NCBI GenBank assembly: GCA_038503075.1
Contig: JBCAML010000009.1
Coordinates: 930,001 to 994,000, forward strand
From: Gyromitra esculenta
Lineage: Eukaryota > Ascomycota > Pezizomycetes > Pezizales > Discinaceae
Direction of reading: 5' to 3'
Length of the DNA stretch: 64,000 nt
Positions 54,958-64,000 of this stretch are shown here, one piece after another. The notes under the pieces were generated by a model. That model did not search any database. It was not told the DNA's origin and saw only the letters and a list, made by a program, of their open reading frames with translations. The position numbers were made by a program, and so were the translations under genes. Each line of letters opens with the position of its first letter. Position 1 is the first letter of the stretch.

Positions 54958-57900
54958 TCAGATATAATTGATGATTGGTTGCAATTGGGTTGGGTCTTTC
55001 CAGATATCCTCAACAGAGATCAGGTCAGGGATGAACTTTTCTCTGGCTTTTGCCCTGACAGTGCAGCTAAGGATAGCATGCTCAAGGTCTTCATCTTCTT
55101 CTTCGCATCTGGGGCAGCATTTGGACAGGCCTTGGGAGTGCCAGGACTGCTGGACGGCAAGGTAGCTTTTGTGGGCACGGAATTGGTGGAGTCTTCCACT
55201 GATGAAGCGGTCCAATCTCATGAAGGTTGGTGCAAGGGTGGAAAGAGGGGTGGTGTAATAGCAGGGTGGGGGCGTGAGGTAGCCCAAAGAGCCATGCTGA
55301 GCTCTTGCACCATTGCTGGTGTGATCGTATGGTTCAGAGGAGGGTTTGAGATTGTTCTGTAGTGCGTTGTTGATTAAGACACACAGTTGGTCAATTTGGA
55401 GTGGTTTATTGGTTTTGGCTTTGGATGTCCATGTTTTTATGTTCTTTGATACACCCAGGAGTAGATGGCGATGTGATGGTGCTCTGAAGGGGTCCTCTAG
55501 TGGGAAGTTACTGGGGAACCTGCCTGAGACGGGGTTGTGATGTGGTGATGCAGTCATGCTGCAAATGGCAAACTGGAGGCGGTATTTGTAGCAAAGTACA
55601 TTGATTGGGAGCAAGGCCGCATTGGGGCATAGGGTGAGAGAGTTGGTTGATGTAAAGCAGTTGGTGACCCAGCGGAGTACTTTGTCCCAAAGGCGTTGGA
55701 GGAGGGTGAGAGAGGAGTTGCTGGGTGTGAAGACAGCAGAGCCATAGAGCATTGTGGGTAGAATGACAGCCTGGGCCAGTCTTCTGTTAATGTATGAGGT
55801 GAGTCCTGTCCCAGCTGGGGACAGGCAGTGGAGGAGGAGAAATGTTTTGTTAGCTTTCAGAAAACATTGTTTGAAGTGGTGGAATGGTGACAAATTGGCT
55901 TCAAACCAAAGACCAATCCATTTGACGACTTTGAGAGGGAAGAAGAGATTGTTAATGAGGGAGATTTTCACGGATACAAAGGATTAATCGGGTCAAGGAT
56001 TTAGTAAGGGATTGTGTTTTCGGTTAAAGGTTACAATGTCTTTGTGTTTCGTTTGTCTTCGGTTACTTTAAGCTATGAGTCATAATGGTTGAAAAGCGGG
56101 GTATTTAAGAGATGGATTTTCTTCGCTTGTGTCTTCTTTTCTTTTTTCCTTAAGCAACGTTCTTACTTTACTTCTGTCGTATTGTTTTAATACTATCTCG
56201 ATTCTACCTCAGAATCCTTGCGGTCGCTGTCGCTGTAGAACATTTCTCACACTTAACTCGCCTTGAGTTAGACCCCGTAGGACCTGTAGAAAACTTCGTT
56301 ACTCTTAGCGCAACGATTCTCGTTTAAGTAGCTCTGCTCACCTTCTGGGATACAGAAGGGCTTAGACTAGGATCGAACCGTGAGAGAGATGGGGAGGTTG
56401 CAGAAAGGCGATTGATCTCTTTCTGTTCTCCAATGGATGAAATCTGTTTCGGCAATGGAGAAAGAGATGTCTAGTACTGACCCCACACGTTGTAGATAGT
56501 TCCAGGCATGTTGCAGTTGTTGTATGTTGGATCTTTCTGAGGAGGATGCAAAGGTGAGGCTGAAGTTGTCAACATAGGAGAGGGTGATTCCTTTTGCTAG
56601 TTTGACCTGATGGAGTGGGGCGATGTAAATGATGAAGAGAAGTGGACAGATTGGTGAACCCTGAGGTACACCCACATCTATTGGTTCAAAGGTGAAAGGA
56701 CTACCTTTGAAGAGTAGGCGGCAGAATCTGTTGGAGAGGAAGGAGAGAACCCAATGAACAAGGTATTCAGGAATGTCTTTTTTCCTCAGCTGTTTGGCGA
56801 GGGTGTTGGCTCTGATATTATCAAAGCCTCCTTTGATGTCGAGGAAGAGTGATGAAACCTTGTGTCCAGATGCCTGAAGTAGTTCGATTTCATGGAGAAG
56901 TGTTGTTCCGGCATCAGAGATGCTTCTGCCTGGGAGTGAGCCTAGTTGATTGGGGTGGATGAGGCCAGCAGCGAGGGCATGGTCATAAAGGCAGAATGCG
57001 GCAATACGTTCCAAGATCTTGGAGATTGTTTCCAAGGGAACAATAATGTGAAAGGAGGATGGTTCGCTGTAGGAAGCTTTGCCAGCTTTGGGTAGGACAA
57101 TGCCATTGGCTGCCTTGAGTGAGTTGAGGTGGATGCCATATAGTAAGAGGGGGGTGAGAAGAGATGCAATTGTTTCAGGAGTGAGGGTGTGGATGTGTTT
57201 CCAGACTCCATATGGGATTTGGTCTGGGCCTGTGGTGGAGGTGTTGGAGGATTTGTTGAGTGCTTTGTATATTTCTTCTGTTGTAACGGGTGGTACGTTG
57301 TGGTGGAGGAAGCATGGAGGAGTAGGTGTTGGTGGTTGTGGTGGGAAGAAGTGTGAGATAAGTGCTTTGTTGAGTTGGGTGGAGGAAGTGATGATTGGGA
57401 AGGAGGGGAGGTTATTAGCATCCTTCGGTTTTTTCATTCGATTTGCTGCGCTGAGGTCTTTGACACCAGCATTGCTGATGAATTCATTCCAGTGTTTTGC
57501 TTTGGCCTTTTTAATTGCGCTAAAGTAGGCATACCTTGCTGATTTGAGTTCAAAGTTTGTTGCCATTCCTTTTTTGAGATCCCTGGCAACAGTGTGAAAT
57601 ATGGTGCGAAGCTGTGAGATGTCAGGTGTCCACCAGGCTTTTGACCACTTGGATGGACGTTTGGATGGAGTGCATGCAACAATAGGTTGTGTTAAAGCTT
57701 TAAGATTATCGTTGAACCATGTTTGGATGTCGTTGGTGATGGGAGAGGTTGTGAATGCTTCAACTGTTGTTTTGAGCAGAGGCCAGGGAGTGAGGGCCCA
57801 GTTGGGTGAGGAAGATGATTGCCGGAGATGTGGTTTTTTGATGGTGATAGAGATGACAGTGTGGTCGGAGCCTGAGGCTGGGAGTTTGTTCTGCCATTTG

Positions 57901-58031
57901 GTGATGTAGGGTGAGAGTGGTGTATTAGCAAAGGCTAAATCAATTACTCCATTTCTTCTGTTTGGGTTGGGGGAGTATCTGGTAAAAGATCCAGGGGTGT
58001 TGAGGAGTAAGTAGCCATGTTCCGTGGCCAT
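54958..58031 (-). pseudogene. LINE-B ORF2: reverse transcriptase and C-terminal part
   Basis: MATEHGYLLLNTPGSFTRYS with SGSDHTVISI (end of the AP endonuclease), then RT with GPDQIPYGVW, SLFLDIKGGFDN (motif A), GVPQGSPICPLLF (motif B) and LSYVDNFSLTF (motif C, second Asp replaced by Asn). LTR1 at 55966-56385 splits it; removing it restores NLPISLINNLFF in frame. The C-terminal part ends with a CCHC site, CPRCEEEDEDLEHAILSC, typical of Tad-type ORF2. No RNase H domain is evident. Confidence 0.88.
55966..56385 (+). mobile_element. Solo LTR1b in LINE-B
   Basis: TTTCACGG...CCGTGAGA, 420 bp, with TSD GAGAT (55961-55965 and 56386-56390). Confidence 0.93.
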
Positions 58032-58615
58032 TTTAAAGTAGGGAGAAGATAGTTAGAGGTCTGATGACTGCAGTTTCCTTTCAGGATCGGTAGTGTAGTG
58101 ATGTATGTTGAAGTCTCCTAGGACAAGGGTGGGAAGTTGGGATGATGGAAATGCGGTTTCAGGAAACTGATCTCAAGTAACGGGATACATGACGATTATA
58201 GACACAATAAATAGAGAGAGAGGAAAGGTAACGGCTGAACACAGTGTTAATAAAAGAAATAGAGATGCCACAAAAGTCATTTCTGGAGGATAATAAAGGA
58301 ACAAAGGAAATACTGGATTCAAAGCTGCGAAGGATGTAAAAGCAGGCAAGTACTTTTCCGCCGGTAGTAGTGGTTGGTGTAATGAGTGAGTAAGCTGGTG
58401 CTGTCAGGGGTGTGCCAGTATCACGACTGGTAGGGCTCCTGGACTGCAACTAGCACGGGTGGATTAGAACCAAAGGAAGAAAAGAGTGATAGGAAAACAC
58501 TATTGGACCCATTGCAATAGTGTTGTGTGATGGTGAGGGTGGGACAATCTGTTGGTTGTTTTGTCTTCTGCAAGGAGCGTTTGGATGTAGGGCGTTGTTG
58601 GGTTTGACTCATCAT
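58032..58615 (-). pseudogene. LINE-B ORF2: AP endonuclease part
   Basis: MMSQTQQRPTSKRSLQKTKQ, ITQHYCNGSNSVF and VAVQEPY (endonuclease motif), then a frameshift near 58435 to PTSRDTGTPLTAPAYSLITP, and after stops near 58160 LVLGDFNIHH, the conserved GDFN.H motif. The endonuclease would nick target DNA for target-primed reverse transcription; this copy is broken. Confidence 0.75.
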
Positions 58616-60244
58616 TAATTTTGGGATACAAGGCTAACTGGGTCTACCACCATGTCGTCCTGGGCCTGGACTTCAATGGTGGGTGGTGAAAGGGGGCATG
58701 GGGGGATCTTTGAAGCTCTTTGGCGTTGAGTGTCAAATGCATCTACTTTGATTGGGCATTCTGGAGAGGTGGCGGAGTGCTCATGACTGTCACAGTTGGA
58801 ACATTTGAGGGGTTTGGTTTCGCAGCAATCAGGCACTGGCTTGGTGTTTCCGCCCTTTTCGCAGCCTGGGTTGCCACAATGATGTTGTTCTCTGGTATGG
58901 TATTCTGCACAAAGTGGACAGGTTGGGTGTTTTTGTTTGCAAAGAAAGGAGCAGTGTGTCCAAAGGTATAGCAGTTACGGCATTGGGTAATGGGTGAGAA
59001 GGAATGCATCTTTTCACATTTCCTGGAGCGTGAGAAGAGGCGGATTGAGTCTTTGAGTTTGGCGGCTTCTTCGGGAGCAAGGGAGATGACGACTGAGGTG
59101 GTGGCTTTATTTCTGTCGGAGAGGGCAGGTTTGAGGTATCTAGCACCTGCAATGACGATTTCGGATGAGTACTTGATGTTTGCTGCCATGGTGGCAAACA
59201 ATTCTTCATTGGAGTTTGGAAGAGTGTGAACTGGAAGATTGTAGATAACATATTCCATGTGTGTTGGAGCCAGGATGAAGTCATTGAAGTGGTTATCATC
59301 CACTGGAAGGGCTTCGTTGATTGCTTTGGTGAGGTGGGAGAAGTAAGGAACATAGTTAATTGCAGGTGCGAAGGGTGATGCCAGGATGGAAACAGTGCTG
59401 TTGCAGTTGACAGTTGCAGTGAAAGCGAGTGAAACTCCTGCATTAACCTTTTCCAAGGCCTTTACAATGATGGAGGGAGGATTGCTGCATGTTGGGAGGA
59501 GAGCTCAAATTCTTCTGGGACAGTCCTAGTAGCATAGAATCTGCGTTTCGAGGCAGGGAGTGGTTTGGGTTTGTTGGTTAGGGGAGCTGGTCTGGTTGGT
59601 GCTGGAAGTTGGTTTGCAGGTAGGTTTCTGTTGAATCCAGGGCGGGAACGGGCATCCGTTATCTCTAGCTGCCATTTGGCAGTTTCAGAGGGAGACATCC
59701 CTTCGCTGGTCAGGGGAGAGCAGGTGGAACGTATGTAGCTCCATTGCCTTTTCTTTTCTTATTCACCTTGGGAGGGGAAAGGGAGGAGCTGGCAGTTGCA
59801 GCAACGTTGGCGTAGGTTTGGTTGGTTTGAGGGGGTTTGAAGGGTTCAGTGATAGTAGTTTTGGCTGCCCCAGTGGCAGCAAGTTGGTTGATGCCATTGA
59901 GTGCAGTGGTATACAGTGCGAGGACGGAGGAAATATGGTCTGTGTTGTCAGAGATAATTCTCAGGTGGTTGTTGATGAGCTTGTTCTCCTGCATGAGAAC
60001 AAGGCATAGGGTGAGGACGGCTTGAATATCAGACTTTCCTGTGAGGAGGGAAGTGTGAATAGCGTCAAAAAGTTCTGTGTGAGGATGGATTTGTTCGCCA
60101 ATCGCTTCGCTGAGATCGCTGGCGACAGCGGAGTAGGGTGAGGGAATAATGGGGGTCAAGTTGGGAGGAGGGAGAGTGATTCTGGGGCTGTTGGCTCTGG
60201 AATGGTGAGTAGATTGGGGGGGAAGCATACTGCTTCTCATGGGA
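58615..60244 (-). pseudogene. LINE-B ORF1 (Gag-like), degraded
   Basis: Starts MRSSMLPPQSTHHSRANSPR (the ATG lies in the target sequence of LINE-C) and reads through KSDIQAVLTLCLVLMQENKL, then frame changes near 59700 and 59460, then PVHTLPNSNEELFATMAANI and a zinc-knuckle region with CRNCYTFGHTAPFF (last Cys lost) and CETKPLKCSNCDSHEHSAT. It is diverged from the ORF1 of LINE-A, -C and -D, so LINE-B is a relative of their parent rather than the parent itself. Confidence 0.7.
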
Positions 60245-62254
60245 CATCCTCCGTCCCCGCTACAACCTCTTCGATTGAAAGTTCACCACCACCTTTTGCG
60301 TTGCAACGGCGTTACACACAGCCAAAAGTCTTTAGCACTTCGGCTTCATTCCATTACCCCTCTTTTACAAACGATTTGGATCATCGTTTACACAACAACC
60401 CACGGTCGCAATGCCTCCCAAAGGTAAAGGCAACATGTTCACACCCATATTCCCCCATCATCAAGTTGAGGGAACTCCAAACCCATTTGTTGCCTCCTCC
60501 TCTTCATCTGTGGCGGATCCAAGAACACCCTCACCATCGAAAAGACAGAGAGCTGACACCTCTCCCCCATCCCCTCCTGTTTTCGGAAAGCCAATCCACT
60601 GGGCGGGCCTCTGGAATAAACCAGGAGAGGCCATTACCACTCATCTAGGAAATGAGCCAGCCTTTGGGTTTGACATTTGCAATGCTCTAGCTAGAGCTGA
60701 CAAGTTCAACCTCCTCCACTTCCAAAAACTCCTTGACATGATACAGCATCTACAAGGGGAAATCACCACCCTCAAGGAAGCAGCAAGCAAACCAGCTCCT
60801 GCACCTCTCCCAGACATGTTTCCAGAGTCCCCGACTTTGAGCAAACTAGAGCGTGACCACCTGCTGCTCACAGTAGGGAAGGCAGCGCCTTCAGAACCAC
60901 CTGCACCTAGTGCTCCTCTTCCTCCTGCTCCTGCTATTGCTACCCCAGCACCTCCTCTTGTCCCAAAGCCCCTGCAATGGGCTCAGGTAGTGGCCAGCAA
61001 ACCCAAGAGAAAATCCCAACCAACAAAGACCAAACAGGCTGCCACTGCACCTGCCCCTAAGACTCATGTCTCCCCTCTCACCATCACTCCCGCCATGCGC
61101 GCACGCCGTTTGATTGTTAAACGCGACGGCTCTCCCCTTTCTCAAGGGTCACCCACAGAACTCAGAGATAAGCTTAGCTCTGCCATTGGTTCCATCACCA
61201 TCCAGTCTGTGGCAATAGACACACATTACCAGAATGTGTCTTTGACGGTCATGAACAATATGTTTGCCAACACCCATTACAGGAAAGTTGACCAATTTCT
61301 CCACATCATCCCAGGAGCTCGCTCCCTACACCTTGACGAACCATTGCACCAACTTGTTGTACATGGTATTCCTACTTCAATGGAGCCCTCTGCCATTCAG
61401 CAAGAGCTCTGCAACTTCAACCCCGGCCTCACCATAGACACACCTCCAAGGTGGCTCACCCTACCAGAAAAACGAAGAGAAAAAACAATTTCCTCCATTG
61501 TCATCACACTCTCTGGCCCTAAAGCTAACGAAATCGCTAATCGCACACGCCTTTCTGCCTTTTCCACCACTGTCCGAGCTGAACGCAAACTTCGTGTTGG
61601 ACCCTCCACCCATTGCTCCCAATGCCACAAATTTGGACACCACACAAACCAATGTCCCAACCAACCATGCTGTCGCTGGTGTGTTGGACTTCATCCTGCT
61701 GCAGCCCATACCTGCCCCACCCTCTCTTGCTCAGTTAAAGGCCGCTCCTGCTCTCACACTCTTGTTAAGTGTGTCAACTGCGACGGACCCCATGAGTCAC
61801 ACCTGAACAGCTGCCCATCACGCCCTACAAAGGCCTCACCGCTCCCTCCAGCAGATGACCGGATGGACCTTTAGATCGCTTCACCAATACTTTTCCAACC
61901 CCTACTAACTTTGATTGAAAACTTTTTCTGGCTACTCTCTGCTTCCTTTGTGGCTTTACTATGGACGTTCTTCTATGGTTTCTCATTGTTTTTCGGTTGT
62001 TGGCTGCAAGTCTCTTTACTCTCATAGGCATACATTGTCAACTTTCCCTGCACCTTTAAGTCGTTCTATCGCAGGAACATCCTCTTGTTCTTTTGGAAGT
62101 ACTTAGTTTGTTTCTCTTTTGTGATCTCTTTTGTTACCCAGGCGGATAAGGGTGTCTACTTGATGGGGATAGGTTTTTTGACTTCATAACCTTCGTGTTA
62201 CATAAGCGGTTTTGTACCTAGAAACAATAATCAAATGATTTAAACATAAAAAAA
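60245..62254 (+). mobile_element. LINE-C, ORF1-only non-LTR element
   Basis: 5' start CATCCTCCGTCCCC, 3' tail ending in a short A-run, and a 16-bp TSD ACT(G/A)CTTCTCATGGGA (60229-60244 and 62255-62270). 2.0 kb, no ORF2. Inserted at the start of LINE-B ORF1 in the opposite direction. Confidence 0.9.
60411..61874 (+). CDS. LINE-C ORF1, intact Tad-like Gag
   Basis: 487 residues: MPPKGKGNMFTPIFPHHQVE, a Ser/Pro-rich start, a helical stretch (FNLLHFQKLLDMIQHLQGEI) that may oligomerise, a Pro/Ala linker, an RNA-binding domain (LIVKRDGSPLSQGSPTELRD through HGIPTSMEPSAIQQEL), and three zinc knuckles at about residues 400-475 (CSQCHKFGHHTNQC, CRWCVGLHPAAAHTC, CVNCDGPHESHLNSC). Expected to bind element RNA and form the RNP. 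The frame is uninterrupted although the element has no reverse transcriptase, which suggests recent activity or use in trans. Confidence 0.9.
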   Translation: MPPKGKGNMFTPIFPHHQVEGTPNPFVASSSSSVADPRTPSPSKRQRADTSPPSPPVFGKPIHWAGLWNKPGEAITTHLGNEPAFGFDICNALARADKFNLLHFQKLLDMIQHLQGEITTLKEAASKPAPAPLPDMFPESPTLSKLERDHLLLTVGKAAPSEPPAPSAPLPPAPAIATPAPPLVPKPLQWAQVVASKPKRKSQPTKTKQAATAPAPKTHVSPLTITPAMRARRLIVKRDGSPLSQGSPTELRDKLSSAIGSITIQSVAIDTHYQNVSLTVMNNMFANTHYRKVDQFLHIIPGARSLHLDEPLHQLVVHGIPTSMEPSAIQQELCNFNPGLTIDTPPRWLTLPEKRREKTISSIVITLSGPKANEIANRTRLSAFSTTVRAERKLRVGPSTHCSQCHKFGHHTNQCPNQPCCRWCVGLHPAAAHTCPTLSCSVKGRSCSHTLVKCVNCDGPHESHLNSCPSRPTKASPLPPADDRMDL

Positions 62255-62457
62255 ACTACTTCTCATGGGAGTGTGGTGAGTGGGTGCGTTGAACTCCGAC
62301 ATCTTCTCGGATCCTAAGCGAGTTGAGGTGCAGGGTATTGAAGCCTAATTGTTAAAGACTTTTTGCTGTGTGTAACGCCGTTGCAACACAAAAAGTGGAG
62401 TTGAAATTTCAATCAGGAATGATGTAGCAGGGACAGAGGATGGCAGCAGTCAACTGG

Positions 62458-64000
62458 TTTTTTTTCTGTTTAAATCATTTGATTATTGTTTCTAGGTACA
62501 AAACCGCTTATGCAACATGAAGGTTATGAAGTCAAAAAACCTATTCCCACCAAATAAACACCCTTATCCGCCTGGGTAACAAGAGAGAACACAAAGGAAA
62601 AGCTAACCAAGTACTTCCAACAGAACAAGACGATGTTCCTGCGATAAACGACTTAACGGTGCAGGGAAAATTGACAGCGAATGCCTATGAGAGTAACGAG
62701 ACTTGTAAACAACAACCAAAAAACGATGAGAAACAATAGAAGTAGGTCCACAGTAAAGCCACAGTGGAAGTAAAAAGCAGCCAGGAAAAGATTCCAATCA
62801 AGGTTAGTTGGGGTTGAACAAGTATAAGTAAAATGACCTAAAGGTCCATCTGGTCATCTGCCGGAGGGGGCGGTGGGGAATAAGAAGGGCGTGATGGGCA
62901 GCTGTTCAGGTGTGACTCATGGGGTCCGTCGCAGTTAACACACTTGACAAGAGTGTGAGAGCAGGGGCGGCCTTTAGTTGGGCAGGAGAGTGTGGGGCAG
63001 CTATGAGCTGCAGTAGGGTGCAGTCCAACACACCAGCGACAGCATGGTTGATTGGGGCATTTGCTTGTGTGGTGTCCAAATTTGTGGCATTGGGAGCACT
63101 GGGTGGAGGGTTCGAAGCGAAGTTTGCGTTCGGATCTAACAGTGGTAGAGAAGGCAGATAAGCGGGTGCGATTGGCGATCTCATTAGCTTTGGGGCCAGA
63201 GAGTGTGATAACAATTGAGGAAACTGTTTTTCCTCTTCGTTTTTCAGGTAGGGTGAGCCATCTTGGGGGTGTGTCCATGGTGAGGCCGGGGTTGAAGTTG
63301 CAGAGCTCTTGCTGAATGGCAGAGGGCTCCATTGAAGTGGGGATACCATGTACAACATGTTGGTGCAATGGTTCGTCAAGGTGTAGGGAGTGAGCTCCTG
63401 GGATTAGGTGAAGAAATTGGTCAACTTTCCTGTAATGGGTGTTGGCAAACATATTGTTCATGACCGTCAACGACACATTCTGGTAATGTGTGTCTATTGC
63501 CACAGACTGGATGGTGATGGAACCAATGGCAGAGCTAAGCTTATCTCTGAGTTCTGTGGGTGACCCTTGAGAAAGGGGAGAGCCGTCGCGTTTAACAATC
63601 AAACGGCGTGCGCGCATGGTGGGAGTAATGGTGAGGGGGGAGACCTGAGTCTTAGGGGCAGGTGCAGTGGCAGCCTGTTTGGTCTTTGCTGGTTGGGATT
63701 TTCTCTTGGGTTTGCTGGCCACCACCTGAGCCCATTGCAGAGGCTTTGGGACAGGAGGAGGTGCTTGGGTAGCAATAGCAGGAGCAGGAGGAAGAGGAGC
63801 ACTAGGTGCAGGTGGTTCTGAAGGCGCTGCCTTCGCTACTGTGAGCAGCAGGTGGTCACACTCTAGTTTGCTCAAAGTCGGAGACTCTGGAAACATGTCT
63901 GGGAGAGGTGCAGGAGCTGGTTTGCTTGCTGCTTCCTTGAGGGTGGTGATTTCCCCTTGTAGATGCTGTATCATGTCAAGGAGTTTTTGGAAGTGGAGGA
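62458..64000 (-). mobile_element. LINE-D, ORF1-only non-LTR element, partial
   Basis: A poly-T start at 62458 directly abuts the right TSD of LINE-B, and the same 3' tail as LINE-A follows. It runs off the window. Confidence 0.85.
62838..64000 (-). CDS. LINE-D ORF1, 5' end outside the window
   Basis: Open to the window edge (FQKLLDMIQHLQGEITTLKE at the edge). Same domains and three zinc knuckles (CSQCHKFGHHTSKC, CRWCVGLHPTAAHSC, CVNCDGPHESHLNSC) as LINE-C ORF1, to which it is very similar. Stop at 62838-62840. Missing about 110 N-terminal residues. Confidence 0.88.
   Translation of the reverse strand, partial: LHFQKLLDMIQHLQGEITTLKEAASKPAPAPLPDMFPESPTLSKLECDHLLLTVAKAAPSEPPAPSAPLPPAPAIATQAPPPVPKPLQWAQVVASKPKRKSQPAKTKQAATAPAPKTQVSPLTITPTMRARRLIVKRDGSPLSQGSPTELRDKLSSAIGSITIQSVAIDTHYQNVSLTVMNNMFANTHYRKVDQFLHLIPGAHSLHLDEPLHQHVVHGIPTSMEPSAIQQELCNFNPGLTMDTPPRWLTLPEKRRGKTVSSIVITLSGPKANEIANRTRLSAFSTTVRSERKLRFEPSTQCSQCHKFGHHTSKCPNQPCCRWCVGLHPTAAHSCPTLSCPTKGRPCSHTLVKCVNCDGPHESHLNSCPSRPSYSPPPPPADDQMDL

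Larger units (their letters stand above)
54582..62442 (-). mobile_element. LINE-B, full-length Tad-like non-LTR retrotransposon
   Basis: A 3' poly-A tail (poly-T at 54582) and a 15-bp TSD GCAGCAGTCAACTGG (54567-54581 and 62443-62457). On the minus strand the order is 5' end (from 62442), ORF1, ORF2, tail. It is interrupted by LINE-C (60245-62254) and LTR1 (55966-56385); about 5.4 kb without them. Confidence 0.9.
52349..64000 (+). mobile_element. Gypsy-4 (LTR3 family), 5' part, running off the window
   Basis: LTR3 at 52349-53084 in plus orientation is directly followed by a leader and a gag gene, so this is a 5' LTR rather than a solo LTR. Gag is cut at 54567-54581 by LINE-B. The remainder lies beyond LINE-D, outside the window. 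It probably gives the internal sequence of the LTR3 solo copies. Confidence 0.7.

Noticed and set aside
1..64000. tRNA, rRNA or ordinary host genes
   Set aside because: No cloverleaf, rRNA core or non-transposon protein family was recognised. A tRNAscan or Rfam search would be needed for certainty.

Overview
The window looks like a transposon graveyard from a filamentous fungus. I found no ordinary host gene, rRNA or tRNA. The basis is the element mix: chromodomain Ty3/Gypsy elements (chromoviruses), Tad-like non-LTR elements, a Helitron, Tc1 and pogo-like DNA transposons and a MULE relic, together with short fungal-type introns and CT-rich promoter stretches. An agaricomycete such as an ectomycorrhizal mushroom would fit, but the species cannot be fixed from the sequence.

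LTR families used below. LTR1 is about 400-450 bp, starts TTTCA and ends TGAGA. Subtype 1a has TTTCATGG...CTTGAGA and a TATATAAG box; subtype 1b has TTTCACGG...CCGTGAGA and TATTTAAG. LTR2 is about 915-945 bp and LTR3 about 735 bp; both have TG...CA ends. Most copies are solo LTRs with 5-bp target duplications (TSDs), so the insertions can be peeled off one by one.

Layout. 1-1952: MULE transposase relic (minus) cut by three LTR1 insertions. 2100-2735: foldback element. 2956-8770: Gypsy-1, structurally complete, with intact gag and pol. 9000-13960: LTR insertions and a broken intron-containing gene. 14105-37758: one Helitron Rep-helicase pseudogene (plus) spread over 23.6 kb by LTR insertions, full-length Gypsy-2 (19806-26263), a GC-rich triplet-repeat insert and an 8.7-kb pogo-like transposon (27395-36071) that itself carries several LTRs. 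37962-42356: minisatellites, an oxygenase-like fragment and the ORF1-only LINE-A. 42357-52348: decayed Gypsy-3, holding a Tc1 transposon, an LTR3, an LTR2 and three LTR1 copies. 52349-64000: Gypsy-4 (LTR3 family; 5' LTR, leader and gag only) broken by full-length LINE-B, which holds ORF1-only LINE-C and an LTR1, and followed by ORF1-only LINE-D.

Shared mechanisms read from the copies. (1) Gag and pol are joined by a -1 frameshift site, U UUA AAC, followed 6 nt later by a covarying stem, in Gypsy-1, -2 and -3. (2) The primer-binding site next to the 5' LTR (ACGTTGCTT) is complementary to AAGCAACGT in the LTR just after a TATA box and CT-rich tract, which points to Tf1-type self-priming. (3) The R-U5 part of LTR1 contains several hairpins kept by compensatory changes. 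(4) Three unrelated LTR families carry a short leader ORF with the motif P-[DE]-W-L-D-x-x-Y-[IL]-x-x-N; in Gypsy-2 its stop overlaps the gag ATG. (5) Three 2-kb LINEs keep ORF1 and both ends of LINE-B but lack ORF2, like mammalian half-L1 elements.
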